Shown: positions 9,601-18,482, counted from the first letter of the stretch. The stretch: DNA of 64,000 nt from Pseudoalteromonas luteoviolacea (GCF_018100925.1 NZ_JAGJEH010000006.1:186001-250000); one strand, 5' to 3'. Notes: generated by a model not told the origin, from the letters alone. A program made the numbers and translations.

Positions 9601-9922
9601 GCTTCTATGTGTTAAATGAAGAGAGCAAATACACAAAAAGCCTAAAATTCTCCAGCGAACTTTGATCTTAACAGCTTGACTACATAATATTAATTAAGCA
9701 AGCTGGTAACACATACATACGTATAACCTAATTAAAATGAGTCAATCAAAGCTTGGCTTTGCAGCTTTAAGGTGAATGTCGGAATTTATTAAGCATTTGG
9801 TTGTCATACTAACTACAAATAATATGTTGTGTGTGAGATATTTTTTGCGCCACTGCAAATAAAAAGGGTAAGTTGAAGTGCGGACTCTTTTATAGAGCCG
9901 CTCGGTCTATAAGGAATAGTCT
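9601..9922. promoter_or_regulatory. Non-coding leader region upstream of fapA
   Basis: About 320 bases without a convincing gene. It contains TTGACT at about 9677 in an AT-rich stretch that could hold a promoter. Just before the fapA start, GCGGACTC...GAGCCGC (about 9882-9903) can fold into a short bulged hairpin upstream of the AAGGA ribosome site. A 12-codon open frame near 9738 lacks a ribosome site and is probably chance. Confidence 0.35.
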
Positions 9923-11533
9923 GTGTTTAAAGTCACTAAAGATGGCCAAATATTAATGGACGTTGCGTCAGCTACGCCACCTAGCCAAGCCTTCATCGTC
10001 GAGGCGCTTGAGTGCTCACCCTATGCCGATTGTGAAGTAGATCACGACTCCATTGCCGCCTATTTCCAGAGCCAAGCTGCTGAGCAACAATTGTTGGTCG
10101 CAAAACAAAAAAACGCCCAGTTACGGATCTCCGTTTCAGAAGATAAAATGCAGGCTTCAGCCACTTTGACGACAGCGCAAGGTGGCAGCCTCATTAGCCT
10201 AGATCAAGCTAAAAAAATCATTGTAAAGTCCGGCGTATGTAGAGGGTATAAACAAGCCTTCTTAGAAAATATTCTCTCCAAACAATTTGATGCCCCCCCG
10301 GGCTCTGAGCATCATGGCGTTATCGCACAGGGTAGACCACCAGAAAATGGCCTTCCAGCCAAACTGATCTCGCATGTTTTGACCCTAAAAGAACGCTTGA
10401 AGCAACCAAAACTCAGAGAAGATGGCACAGTAGATATGCGTGATTTTGGCGCTTTATCCAGCGTCTCACCAGGCACACTGTTGATCACTCAACGTCCAGC
10501 GACGCCGGGCAAAGAGGGGTTTACAGTGACAGGAGATAGCATAGAACCTAAGCCCGGTGATTCTTTTCAGCTGGTTGCAGGAGAAGGCACAGAAATTTCT
10601 CCATCAAACCCACTAGAACTCATTGCAACCATTGCCGGCTGCCCTTCCGATATTCAAAATGGTATGCGCGTAGATGATATTTTTACCATTGCTGACGTCA
10701 ATGTTAAATCCGGACATATTGAATTTAGCGGCAGTGTCATTGTTACTCACAATGTCGAACCAGGTATGCGCGTAAAAGCATCTGGTGATATTACGATCAT
10801 GGGCACCGTTGAGTCAGGAGAAATTATCAGTGAAGGCAATATTGAGGTGCGTGGAGGCGTTATTGGCCACTTAGATCACAGTGATAACGACCAAAGCTTA
10901 ACTTGCAAGCTCATTGCCGAGGGCAACATTGATATCGTGCACGGACAGTACACCTATTTGGAAGCGCGAAATATCTACATTCAAAAACAAGCAAACCACT
11001 GTGATATAAAGGCCTTGAGAACTGTCAGAATAGGTTTAGAAGATAACCCTCGCGGGAAACTTATAGGCGGTACAGTATTTGATGCCCAATCAATTACAGC
11101 GGGAGAGATAGGCAGCCCATCAGGTGCAACCATGTCTGTCTATCTTGCTAACTCAGGTGTTGAAATTACCAGTAAAACTGACCAATGCATAAGAGATTTG
11201 GGTGAAACTGACGAGCAACTTGATAACCTCCAAAAGGCTGTTGAAAAAGCAGATCAGCTTAAAGATGTCGAAAAAAAGAAAGTGCTCATGGCAAAAATCA
11301 GTGCAACTCAAACTCATTACTGTCAACAGGCTGAAGCATTGGAAAACAAACTCAGCGAACTCGACCATACATTGCATGAATTACTTGAAGGCACACATCT
11401 GCAGGCGACTTCGGCACTTCACTCTGGTGTTGAGATCCATATTTTTGATAAAACTTATACAACAAATCGCAGCTACCCTCCGTGCACGGCAAAATTAACA
11501 GACGGCCAAATTGAAATTGAGTTTAAAAGTTAG
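9923..11533 (+). CDS. FapA (DUF342) family protein
   Basis: A 536-residue protein of the DUF342/FapA family. Homologues in Bacillus and Vibrio are named flagellar assembly protein A; the Vibrio member is linked to control of polar-flagellum pole development or signalling. The start is GTG at 9923 with AAGGA eight bases upstream. The N-terminal third (about 1-170) is mixed alpha/beta. The centre (about 240-390) is a repetitive right-handed beta-helix-like region with turns such as GHIEFSGSV, ASGDITIMGTV, SEGNIEVRGGV and AEGNIDIVHG. A coiled coil (about 415-490) follows, then a short beta tail. It sits between ridA and the asnA/asnC pair, apart from any flagellar genes here. The family match is firm; the cellular role in this organism is not. 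Confidence 0.85.
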   Translation: MFKVTKDGQILMDVASATPPSQAFIVEALECSPYADCEVDHDSIAAYFQSQAAEQQLLVAKQKNAQLRISVSEDKMQASATLTTAQGGSLISLDQAKKIIVKSGVCRGYKQAFLENILSKQFDAPPGSEHHGVIAQGRPPENGLPAKLISHVLTLKERLKQPKLREDGTVDMRDFGALSSVSPGTLLITQRPATPGKEGFTVTGDSIEPKPGDSFQLVAGEGTEISPSNPLELIATIAGCPSDIQNGMRVDDIFTIADVNVKSGHIEFSGSVIVTHNVEPGMRVKASGDITIMGTVESGEIISEGNIEVRGGVIGHLDHSDNDQSLTCKLIAEGNIDIVHGQYTYLEARNIYIQKQANHCDIKALRTVRIGLEDNPRGKLIGGTVFDAQSITAGEIGSPSGATMSVYLANSGVEITSKTDQCIRDLGETDEQLDNLQKAVEKADQLKDVEKKKVLMAKISATQTHYCQQAEALENKLSELDHTLHELLEGTHLQATSALHSGVEIHIFDKTYTTNRSYPPCTAKLTDGQIEIEFKS

Positions 11534-11560
11534 GGGGACATTTCCCCCTACAATTACCAA

Positions 11561-12556
11561 TTATAAAACGCCTTCAATAGTCTCTTTGAGCTCTTCGGGC
11601 CAAACGCCGACCTGAACTTGTGCAATGTGTTGCTTTTGCAGCAACAGCATAACTAATCGAGACTGGCCAATTCCACCACCAATCGTTTGCGGCAGTTCTC
11701 CCGCCAATAGTGCCTTGTGCCAATCAAATTCGAGTCGCTCCTGCGCATCACTGATCTTTAACTGATGAGCCAAAGACTCCGGTGATACTCGGATCCCCAT
11801 AGATGAAATTTCAAAAGCGTCCTCTAACACAGGGTTCCAAACAAGGATATCTCCGTTTAGCCCTTGATACTGGTCACATGTTGCCGTTGACCAGTCGTCA
11901 TAATCTGGCGCTCTAACATCATGGATTTCACCATCACCTAACTCACCGCCGATACCAATTAAGAACACAGCACCGTATTCTTGCGCAATCGCTTTTTCTC
12001 GCTGTTTAGCGCTAAAGTCAGGGTACATTTTACGCAGCGCTTCGGCATGCACAAAAGTAATTTGCTCAGGTAAAAAAGGCTGACTACCAAACTCATCTGC
12101 AATTGCCTGCTCTGTGTGTTTGATGCACTGATAAAGCGTGCTAACAGTCTCTTTTAAAGTTGAAAGATCTCGCTGTGTATCTCCACAAATGACCTTTTCC
12201 CAATCCCATTGATCAACAAATACTGAATGAATTGGAGATAGACGCTCTTCATCTGGGCGCAGTGCTTTCATATGTGTGTAGAGACCTTCTCCAACACCAA
12301 AGCCATAGTCACCCAATGTTTTTCGTTTCCACTTAGCCAGCGAATGAACCACCTCAAACTCACTATCAGCAAGGGTTTTAACGTTTACAGCCACTGCTTT
12401 CTCTGTACCGCTCAAGTTGTCTTGAATACCATCACCAACTTTTGCCAAGATAGGTGCTTGTACTTCTACTAGCCCCAACTTTTCAGTTAGTTGCGCTGAG
12501 AAAACGCTTTTGACACGTGCTATTTGCTGCTGTGTTTTTAAGTATTGTGATTTCAT
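11561..12556 (-). CDS. asnA: Aspartate--ammonia ligase (asparagine synthetase A)
   Basis: Makes asparagine from aspartate, ammonia and ATP (forming AMP). The start [10 protein letters not shown] at 12556 is preceded by GGGGAT at proper spacing and gives 331 residues, as in E. coli AsnA (330). An upstream in-frame codon four residues earlier is unlikely. Family blocks are clear: [80 protein letters not shown] and [11 protein letters not shown]. This is a class II aminoacyl-tRNA-synthetase-like fold. It is divergent from asnC, its usual regulator, across a 177-base AT-rich region. Confidence 0.97.
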   Translation of the reverse strand: MKSQYLKTQQQIARVKSVFSAQLTEKLGLVEVQAPILAKVGDGIQDNLSGTEKAVAVNVKTLADSEFEVVHSLAKWKRKTLGDYGFGVGEGLYTHMKALRPDEERLSPIHSVFVDQWDWEKVICGDTQRDLSTLKETVSTLYQCIKHTEQAIADEFGSQPFLPEQITFVHAEALRKMYPDFSAKQREKAIAQEYGAVFLIGIGGELGDGEIHDVRAPDYDDWSTATCDQYQGLNGDILVWNPVLEDAFEISSMGIRVSPESLAHQLKISDAQERLEFDWHKALLAGELPQTIGGGIGQSRLVMLLLQKQHIAQVQVGVWPEELKETIEGVL

Positions 12557-12733
12557 ATTGATCCCCATTCCAAATTGTCGATGATTCTGTGTTGTGATTT
12601 ATCTGATGTACTCATCGTCAACAAATTTCGATATAAATTCAATATTCAAAAGAAAAAATAACCAATAACAACTTTAATCATCAAAAATATATCTGTATAT
12701 TTATTGAATCAATAATTTCATTCTCTATAAGCC
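12557..12733. promoter_or_regulatory. asnA-asnC divergent promoter region
   Basis: A very AT-rich divergent intergenic region where AsnC is expected to act on asnA transcription and on its own gene, as known in E. coli. Repeated AT-rich near-palindromes (for example TTATTGAATCAATAA near 12699) are possible AsnC contacts, but Lrp-type sites are too degenerate to call by eye. Confidence 0.5.
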
Positions 12734-13192
12734 ATGGAAATTTATCAGATCGATAATCTCGACAAATCTATTCTTAACGCATTAATGACCGATGCCCGTA
12801 CTCCATATGCTGAATTAGCCAAACGTTTCGCCGTCAGTGCGGGAACAATTCACGTGCGAGTGGAGAAAATGAAACAGGCAGGTATTATTGAAGGCACAAA
12901 AGTATGTATCAATGCCAAAAAACTCGGCTATGATGTTTGCTGTTTTATCGGTATTAACCTCAAACATGCAAGAGATTATCAAGACACCATCGCCAAGCTG
13001 GAAAGCTTTGAAGAGGTTGTAGAAGCTTATTATACAACGGGTAATTACAGTATATTTATCAAAGTATTGAGCTGTTCGATGGACCACTTACACGATGTGC
13101 TAGTCAATAAAATACAATCAATTGAAGCAATACAATCCACTGAAACCTTGATCTCTTTGCAAGCCCCTATCAAACGCGAGATACAGCCCTAA
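12734..13192 (+). CDS. asnC: Lrp/AsnC family regulator AsnC
   Basis: A 152-residue transcription factor with an N-terminal winged helix-turn-helix (LDKSILNALMTDARTPYAEL, then FAVSAGTIHVRVEKMKQAGII) and a C-terminal RAM/ligand-binding domain (about residues 70-140, with VVEAYYTTGNYSIFIKV). The match to E. coli AsnC is close, and placement divergent from asnA is the classic arrangement. E. coli AsnC activates asnA and the effect is abolished by asparagine. Inference: the same loop operates here. Confidence 0.93.
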   Translation: MEIYQIDNLDKSILNALMTDARTPYAELAKRFAVSAGTIHVRVEKMKQAGIIEGTKVCINAKKLGYDVCCFIGINLKHARDYQDTIAKLESFEEVVEAYYTTGNYSIFIKVLSCSMDHLHDVLVNKIQSIEAIQSTETLISLQAPIKREIQP

Positions 13193-13218
13193 GCTTAGCC
13201 AATTTGGGAAATAAATAG

Positions 13219-13252
13219 GTGTGTACTTATACAGTAATTAATTTGATATAAT
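13219..13252 (+). promoter_or_regulatory. Extended -10 promoter and LexA-like box before trmH-recG
   Basis: TGATATAAT (13244-13252) is a perfect extended -10 hexamer about 34 bases before the trmH ATG. Overlapping its -35 area, GTGT-N8-ACAG (13219-13234) resembles the gammaproteobacterial LexA site CTGT-N8-ACAG with one mismatch in the core. The promoter call is reasonable; the LexA idea is weak and only suggested by recG being downstream. Confidence 0.4.
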
Positions 13253-13285
13253 GCGCTGCAATTTTGAATTTAAGAGCAGTTCTCG

Positions 13286-13981
13286 ATGAAAGAAAATCGC
13301 TTTCAGCGCGTTAAACGCATTTTGGAGCAGAGACAAACAGACCTAACTGTATGTTTGGATGAGGTGCATAAACATCATAATTTGTCAGCGATTGTACGTA
13401 CCGCCGACGCGGTTGGCTGTCACTATGTTCATGCGGTATGGCCTCAAGAACAGCGTCGTTTGACCAATAACACATCTGGTGGCAGCAAAAATTGGGTTGA
13501 CACACAAATGCATGATGATATCGATCAAGCTGTCACTACAATTAGAGAGCAAAACCCAGGTATCCAACTATTGGCCACCAATTTAAGTGACAGCGCAGTA
13601 GACTTTAGAGAAATCGATTATACAAAACCAACTGCGATAATTGTTGGGCAAGAACGTTTAGGTATTTCAGATAGAGCACTTGAACATGCCGATCAACATA
13701 TTGTTATTCCGATGGCTGGTATGGTGCAATCTTTAAATGTGTCTGTTGCTGCTGCATTGATTTTGTATGAAGCGCAAAGACAGCGCGAAGCCGCAGGCAT
13801 GTACCAACAAAAAGATATGCTGGACCCAAAAGTAAAACACAAGTTACTTTTCGAAGGCTGCCATCCAATTATCGCAAACCGTTGCAATGAAAAGGGATTA
13901 CCCTACCCTGAGTTAGATGACAATGGTGAAATTATTGCCGACGATACATTTTGGAACACGCTAAAATTTAGCAAACAGTAA
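13286..13981 (+). CDS. trmH: tRNA (guanosine(18)-2'-O)-methyltransferase
   Basis: A SPOUT-class methyltransferase that methylates the ribose of G18 in the D-loop of tRNAs using S-adenosylmethionine. The 231 residues match TrmH. The N-terminus shows HKHHNLSAIVRTADAVGCHYVHAV with the catalytic Arg. The C-terminal trefoil-knot motifs follow: ATNLSDSAVDF, AIIVGQERLGIS and VIPMAGMVQSLNVSVAAALILYE. E. coli has the order spoT-trmH-recG. Here trmH-recG is kept but separated from spoT by about 4 kb of other genes. recG starts 8 bases downstream, so the two are an operon. Confidence 0.95.
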   Translation: MKENRFQRVKRILEQRQTDLTVCLDEVHKHHNLSAIVRTADAVGCHYVHAVWPQEQRRLTNNTSGGSKNWVDTQMHDDIDQAVTTIREQNPGIQLLATNLSDSAVDFREIDYTKPTAIIVGQERLGISDRALEHADQHIVIPMAGMVQSLNVSVAAALILYEAQRQREAAGMYQQKDMLDPKVKHKLLFEGCHPIIANRCNEKGLPYPELDDNGEIIADDTFWNTLKFSKQ

Positions 13982-13989
13982 GGATACTT

Positions 13990-16074
13990 ATGTCTTCTCC
14001 TAATTTGGCGCACTACCCAATCACAGACCTAAAAGGTGTTGGCCCTAAAGCGGCGCAGCGATTGGCTAAATTAGGTATCGCACAAGTACAAGACATGCTA
14101 TTCCACTTGCCTTTGCGTTATGAAGATAGGGCCAAAACATATAGTATTGCGTCTCTTATGCCGCATATGCATGTGAGTGTGGAAGGTGAAATAGAACAAG
14201 CGAACATCACTTTTGGTAAACGACGGATGCTGGTTTGCCAAATTAATGATGGGACAGGACGACTCACTCTGCGTTTTTTCAATTTCTCTGCGGCGCAAAA
14301 AAATGCCATGCAACCAGGTAAAATCATGCGCTGTTTCGGAGAAGCTAGACGTGGTAGGGTAGGTCTTGAAATGGCACACCCTGAGTACCACATTCACAGC
14401 TCAGCAGAAGCAAGTGATAGTGTAGATGAGTCCTTAACCCCTGTTTATCCGACCACCGAAGGGCTTAAACAATTAAGTATCAGAGCAATTGCTGAACAAG
14501 CAGTCGAGCTACTGAGAAAGTACGATATTGATGACCACTTGCCAGTGCAATTTAGGCCCAACCAGCTGAGCTTGAAAGATGCACTATTGCTTTTACACAG
14601 CCCGCCACAAGATGTCGATTTAACTCAACTGGAATTGGGGCAACACCCAGCACAACAGCGTTTAGCTTTTGAGGAGCTTTTGGCACAAAACCTCAGCCTA
14701 TTAAAACTCAGGAAAAAAAGCCAAGCCGTTAAAGCCGTCGCCCTTCCTCCGACCAATTCAATAGAGCCTGAATTTCTCGCGCAACTTCCTTTTAGGCCTA
14801 CAAATGCGCAAGGCCGGGTTGTCAGTGAAATAAAACAAGATCTGCAAAAACCCGAACCCATGTTGCGCTTAGTACAAGGCGATGTAGGCTCAGGTAAAAC
14901 CCTAGTTGCTGCACTGAGTGCACTCACAGCCATCGCAAGAGGTTATCAGGTCGCGCTCATGGCACCTACAGAGATACTATCAGAGCAACATGCGCTCAAT
15001 TTTCAAAACTGGTTTGCTAAATTAAATATAGAAACCTGTTGGCTAGGTGGTAAAACAAAAGGCAAAGAGCGCAAGGAAACCCTCGAAAAAATAGCGTCAG
15101 GTAAAGCGCAAATGGTGGTTGGCACTCATGCACTCTTTCAAGAGCAGGTTAACTTTTCAAATCTTGCATTAATCATCATTGATGAACAGCACAGGTTTGG
15201 TGTACATCAGCGACTTTCCTTAAGGGAGAAAGGTAAATTTGGCGATTGTTACCCTCATCAGTTAGTCATGACAGCCACACCGATCCCCCGTACCCTTGCT
15301 ATGACAGCGTATGCCGACTTGGAAACATCCGTCATTGATGAGTTGCCACCTGGAAGAACACCTATTACCACAGTTGCAGTGCCTGATACACGCCGAGATC
15401 AAGTTATTCAACGTGTTAAAAGTGCTTGTATAGAACAAAATAGGCAAGTTTATTGGGTATGTACACTGATTGATGAATCGGAGGTGCTTCAGTGTCAAGC
15501 GGCTGAAGATACGGCTGAGCAACTCACAAAACAATTACCTGAACTCAAAATTGCGCTAGTGCATGGGCGGATGAAAGCACAAGAAAAACAGCAGATCATG
15601 ACTGACTTTAAGGCCGGAAATTATCATGTTTTGGTCGCAACAACAGTCATAGAAGTCGGGGTTGATGTACCTAACGCCAGCCTGATTATCATTGAAAACC
15701 CTGAACGATTAGGGCTTGCTCAACTACACCAGCTAAGGGGGCGAGTTGGCCGTGGCGCCATAGCGTCTCACTGTTTATTGCTATATCACGCACCACTGTC
15801 AAATACCGCACAAAAAAGACTTGGTGTGCTAAGAGATAGTAATGACGGGTTTGTTATTGCTGAAAAGGATTTGGAGATCCGAGGCCCTGGTGAAGTACTA
15901 GGGACTAAACAAACTGGACTTGCTGATCTAAAAATTGCTGATCTGACCCGAGACAAGCATATGCTTCCCAGTATTAGAGGTCTTGCATTCTCACTCCTCA
16001 ATCAACATGAGGAGTGCGTAGACCCACTTATTCTTCGCTGGATGGGCAACCGTGATGAATTTGCAATGGCTTAA
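13990..16074 (+). CDS. recG: ATP-dependent DNA helicase RecG
   Basis: A double-stranded DNA translocase that reverses stalled replication forks and processes Holliday junctions, R-loops and D-loops. The 694 residues match the family. It begins with a helix-hairpin-helix-like stretch (LKGVGPKAAQRLAKLGI), then the OB-fold wedge domain (about 50-200). Helicase motifs follow: I GDVGSGKT, Ia MAPTEILSEQHA, II DEQHRFGVHQR, III TATPIPRT, then V/VI ATTVIEVGVDVPNA and HQLRGRVGRG. The C-terminal TRG-like region is present. A ribosome site (AAGGA) lies in the 8-base gap after trmH. The stop overlaps the stop of the convergent VOC gene by four bases. Confidence 0.97.
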   Translation: MSSPNLAHYPITDLKGVGPKAAQRLAKLGIAQVQDMLFHLPLRYEDRAKTYSIASLMPHMHVSVEGEIEQANITFGKRRMLVCQINDGTGRLTLRFFNFSAAQKNAMQPGKIMRCFGEARRGRVGLEMAHPEYHIHSSAEASDSVDESLTPVYPTTEGLKQLSIRAIAEQAVELLRKYDIDDHLPVQFRPNQLSLKDALLLLHSPPQDVDLTQLELGQHPAQQRLAFEELLAQNLSLLKLRKKSQAVKAVALPPTNSIEPEFLAQLPFRPTNAQGRVVSEIKQDLQKPEPMLRLVQGDVGSGKTLVAALSALTAIARGYQVALMAPTEILSEQHALNFQNWFAKLNIETCWLGGKTKGKERKETLEKIASGKAQMVVGTHALFQEQVNFSNLALIIIDEQHRFGVHQRLSLREKGKFGDCYPHQLVMTATPIPRTLAMTAYADLETSVIDELPPGRTPITTVAVPDTRRDQVIQRVKSACIEQNRQVYWVCTLIDESEVLQCQAAEDTAEQLTKQLPELKIALVHGRMKAQEKQQIMTDFKAGNYHVLVATTVIEVGVDVPNASLIIIENPERLGLAQLHQLRGRVGRGAIASHCLLLYHAPLSNTAQKRLGVLRDSNDGFVIAEKDLEIRGPGEVLGTKQTGLADLKIADLTRDKHMLPSIRGLAFSLLNQHEECVDPLILRWMGNRDEFAMA

Positions 16075-16466
16075 TTAAAAATATAGTTTCGTTCAATTAC
16101 CTCTAATTGATAACCATCCGGATCAGTCACAAAAAAGAACTTAGCAACCTGTTGTTCTTGTTGATTTAAAGATTTAATTTCAGAGGGTTGGTATCCCTGT
16201 GTTTTGGCTTTCTGCCACAAAAACTCGATGTTATCCGAGCTCAGGGCCAAATGACCATACCCGTTACCCAACTGATAGGGAGCGGTGTTGGCAAAGTTAT
16301 GTGTCAATTCAAGTTCAAAATGACTTTCGCTATTACCTAAGTAAGTCAATGAAAATTGATCAAACTCAATTGTTCTTCTCACCTCAAACCCAAATAGTTC
16401 GTGATAGAATTTAATTGAGCCTGCGAGATCCTGTACACGGATCATTGAATGTATCATTTTAGCCAT
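16071..16466 (-). CDS. VOC (glyoxalase/bleomycin resistance) family protein, lactoylglutathione lyase-like
   Basis: A 131-residue single-domain VOC protein. The start MAKMIHSMIRV at 16466 is chosen because GGAGG lies five bases upstream; longer in-frame options overlap the divergent gene. The sequence runs IHSMIRVQDLAGSIKFYHELFGFEV, FELELTHNF, GYGHLALSSDNIEFLWQKA and FFVTDPDGYQLEVIERN, close to glyoxalase I. The metal ligands of GloA (His in the first strand, Glu in FELELT, His in GHLAL, Glu in QLEVIE) are all present, so a metal-dependent lactoylglutathione lyase is plausible, although IHSMIRV differs from the usual LNHTMLRV. It is convergent with recG and divergent from the ribbon-helix-helix gene, with only 14 bases between start codons. 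Confidence 0.85.
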   Translation of the reverse strand: MAKMIHSMIRVQDLAGSIKFYHELFGFEVRRTIEFDQFSLTYLGNSESHFELELTHNFANTAPYQLGNGYGHLALSSDNIEFLWQKAKTQGYQPSEIKSLNQQEQQVAKFFFVTDPDGYQLEVIERNYIFN

Positions 16467-16479
16467 TGGAGCCTCCAAA
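16467..16479. promoter_or_regulatory. Palindromic Shine-Dalgarno shared by two divergent genes
   Basis: The perfect odd palindrome TTGGAG-C-CTCCAA fills the gap between two divergent ATG codons (16466 on minus, 16481 on plus). Read on plus it gives GGAG nine bases before the ATG of the ribbon-helix-helix gene. Read on minus it gives GGAGG five bases before the ATG of the VOC gene. Each promoter must then lie inside the other gene. Confidence 0.7.
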
Positions 16480-16480
16480 A

Positions 16481-16750
16481 ATGTGCGAACTCTACGCCTC
16501 CCAGTCACCAGATCTATATTTAGTCAGCAAAAAATCCATTCGCGTACAGGGGGTCGTGACCAGCTTGGCGCTTGAAAATAAGGTATGGCAAGTATTGGAA
16601 CAGATCGCAGCACAAGAGCAGATCAGTGTTGCGAAGTTCATTTCTATGCTCTATCAGGAATCAATTGAAAGACATGGTGCTGTTAGTAACCTAGCCTCTT
16701 TGCTGCGTATATCCTGTCTTACCTATTTGGAAAATGGTACACAAAATTAA
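16481..16750 (+). CDS. Ribbon-helix-helix domain protein (COG4321 type)
   Basis: An 89-residue protein of the ribbon-helix-helix DNA-binding-like family with the characteristic opening MCEL and a first block KKSIRVQGVVTSLALENKVWQVLEQIA. The block ISVAKFISMLYQESIERHG follows, then LASLLRISCLTYLEN. The start at ATG 16481 matches the family opening. Members are often annotated as aryl-sulfate sulfotransferase-like because of a fusion seen elsewhere, but the fold suggests a repressor or antitoxin-like DNA binder. Its 5' end abuts the divergent VOC gene, so it could autoregulate and control that gene. This is inference. Confidence 0.8.
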   Translation: MCELYASQSPDLYLVSKKSIRVQGVVTSLALENKVWQVLEQIAAQEQISVAKFISMLYQESIERHGAVSNLASLLRISCLTYLENGTQN

Positions 16751-16862
16751 AAACCGACTGGTAGTAACCTATTACTACATAAGGATTTATAAATAACTTT
16801 ATCAATCCATATAAACGCTATAGACTTGTCTACCAAATGTCAGACAGTTAAAGCAGTTACCC

Positions 16863-17540
16863 ATGAAATCTCAGTTTGGTAGGCGCGCCTTTACCCACAT
16901 GGAACTATATAGCCTATTCAATGGCTACATTTATGGTGACGAAAAACTCAAACGAGAGCAGCCCAAACACTGGCATTTTTGGTTGCCGCTATTGGCTTAT
17001 TATACCGGTGCATACAGTGATGAGCTGGGCAACCTTACTCTAAATGATATAAAAAAAGTCGACTCCATTCACACCTTCGATTTTCACACTCATGGAAAAA
17101 TTCAATCTAGACTAGTTCCTATTCACTGCGCCTTGTGGGAAGCCGGGCTTGAGCACTATATACAGCTTGTAGAAGACTCAGGTCATGATCGACTGCTCTT
17201 TGATTTACCCTCAAAGTCAGGAAGATATAGCGAAAAAGTGCGTATTTGGTTTTCTGGAGAAGGCGAGCGTCTAGGCTATTTACAAAAGTGTGGTCTACCT
17301 AATATTGATCAGCAAGGTTTAAAAACCGCAATCAGCAGCTTAAGATTAAACTTCGAGCAGCAAATTTATATCTCGGCAATTCAGCTAGGAAAACGTCCGG
17401 CAATGAGCTATTTACTAGGCCTAAAAGAGGACGGAGCAGCTGTTGAAAAGCTCAACCTTGAATTACTATCCCGGGTAATAAAACCTGTTAGGGTGGTCAA
17501 CAACCACATTAACTGGCAAAGATTTGTTGAGCGCCACTAG
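16863..17540 (+). CDS. Tyrosine-recombinase/phage-integrase-like protein, catalytically degenerate
   Basis: A 225-residue protein resembling the catalytic domain of phage-type integrases: WLPLLAYYTGAYSDELGNLTLNDI, then SRLVPIHCALWEAGL, a FDLPSKSGRYSEKVRIWFS segment, SSLRLNFEQQ and YLLGL. The first catalytic Arg (TGxR) is Tyr51. The His of the HxxR box is Ser, although Arg161 is kept. The third-box His is Leu, and no nucleophilic Tyr appears after the LLG turn. The N-terminal SAM-like arm is missing. It is therefore unlikely to recombine DNA; a DNA-binding or domesticated role is possible. No att-like repeats or phage genes were seen around it. Codon use looks like its neighbours. Confidence 0.6.
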   Translation: MKSQFGRRAFTHMELYSLFNGYIYGDEKLKREQPKHWHFWLPLLAYYTGAYSDELGNLTLNDIKKVDSIHTFDFHTHGKIQSRLVPIHCALWEAGLEHYIQLVEDSGHDRLLFDLPSKSGRYSEKVRIWFSGEGERLGYLQKCGLPNIDQQGLKTAISSLRLNFEQQIYISAIQLGKRPAMSYLLGLKEDGAAVEKLNLELLSRVIKPVRVVNNHINWQRFVERH

Positions 17541-17568
17541 AATGAGAATATAGACGTTGGGTATATCT

Positions 17569-17597
17569 ATCAAGCAGGCATCTGAAACCTGCTTGAT
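17569..17597. terminator. Hairpin between convergent genes
   Basis: ATCAAGCAGG/CCTGCTTGAT, a 10-bp perfect stem with a nine-base loop, between the ends of the recombinase-like gene and galU. The T-run is short (CTTTG), so termination strength is uncertain. Confidence 0.55.
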
Positions 17598-17606
17598 CTT
17601 TGCACA

Positions 17607-18482
17607 CTAGAGAGATTTAATATACTGAGTAAATTCACTACCCAAAGATTCATCCCTCATTGCATATTGAACAATTGCTTTTAGATAGCCTAGCTTATCA
17701 CCACAATCATGAGATACACCACTCATATGAAAAGCTTCTACAGTTTCATTCTCCATAAGCATATCGATCGCATCTGTAAGCTGTATTTCACCACCGGCAC
17801 CGACCGGTGTTCTTTTTAATAAAGGCCAAATCTTTCTTGAAAGCACATAACGACCAACTACAGCTAAGTTCGAAGGCGCTTCTTCTTGCTTTGGTTTCTC
17901 TACCATAAAGTTGATAGCTGTGCTCTGGCCAGGTGCCAAGTCCACACCATTAATATCAGCAATACCGTACTTACTAACATCTTCAGCAGGAACAGGCTCT
18001 AACATAATCTGACTACTATTATTTTCTTTGAACCGTTTGACCATGGCAGCCAAGTTTTCGCTTTTCTGATCTGCACTATACTCATCCAACACGACATCAG
18101 GCAGTACAACAATAAAGTCGTCATCGCCGACAATAGGCTTTGCACACAATACGGCATGCCCAAGGCCTTTAGCCTCACCTTGCCTAACATGCATAATGGT
18201 CACGTCTTCAGGGCAAATCGAGTGGATTTCATCTAACAGTTTTCTTTTGACACGTTTCTCTAACGTAGCTTCCAACTCAAAGCTTGTATCAAAATGGTTT
18301 TCAATTGCATTTTTCGAAGAGTGAGTCACTAAAACAATTTCTTTTACACCAGCAGACACACATTCCTTAACGATATATTGAATAAGAGGTTTATCCACAA
18401 TGGGGAGCATTTCCTTTGGAATTGCCTTTGTCGCAGGCAACATGCGAGTCCCTAAGCCCGCAACTGGTATCACAGCTTTCAT
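17607..18482 (-). CDS. galU: UTP--glucose-1-phosphate uridylyltransferase
   Basis: Forms UDP-glucose from UTP and glucose-1-phosphate for cell-envelope polysaccharides. The 291 residues match GalU. It starts [24 protein letters not shown] with the nucleotide-binding GxGTRxLPxTK signature. Further conserved segments are [35 protein letters not shown] and AVVGRYVLS. It is monocistronic by layout: the convergent neighbour ends 66 bases away and hpf upstream has its own terminator. Confidence 0.95.
   Translation of the reverse strand: MKAVIPVAGLGTRMLPATKAIPKEMLPIVDKPLIQYIVKECVSAGVKEIVLVTHSSKNAIENHFDTSFELEATLEKRVKRKLLDEIHSICPEDVTIMHVRQGEAKGLGHAVLCAKPIVGDDDFIVVLPDVVLDEYSADQKSENLAAMVKRFKENNSSQIMLEPVPAEDVSKYGIADINGVDLAPGQSTAINFMVEKPKQEEAPSNLAVVGRYVLSRKIWPLLKRTPVGAGGEIQLTDAIDMLMENETVEAFHMSGVSHDCGDKLGYLKAIVQYAMRDESLGSEFTQYIKSL

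Noticed and set aside
9738-9776. 12-codon frame upstream of fapA, possible leader peptide
   Set aside because: No ribosome site and no run of regulatory codons or attenuator following it.
16481-17540. Toxin-antitoxin or integron-like module (RHH plus recombinase)
   Set aside because: The RHH protein belongs to a widespread chromosomal family, the recombinase homologue lacks catalytic residues and no attC-like or toxin gene is present.
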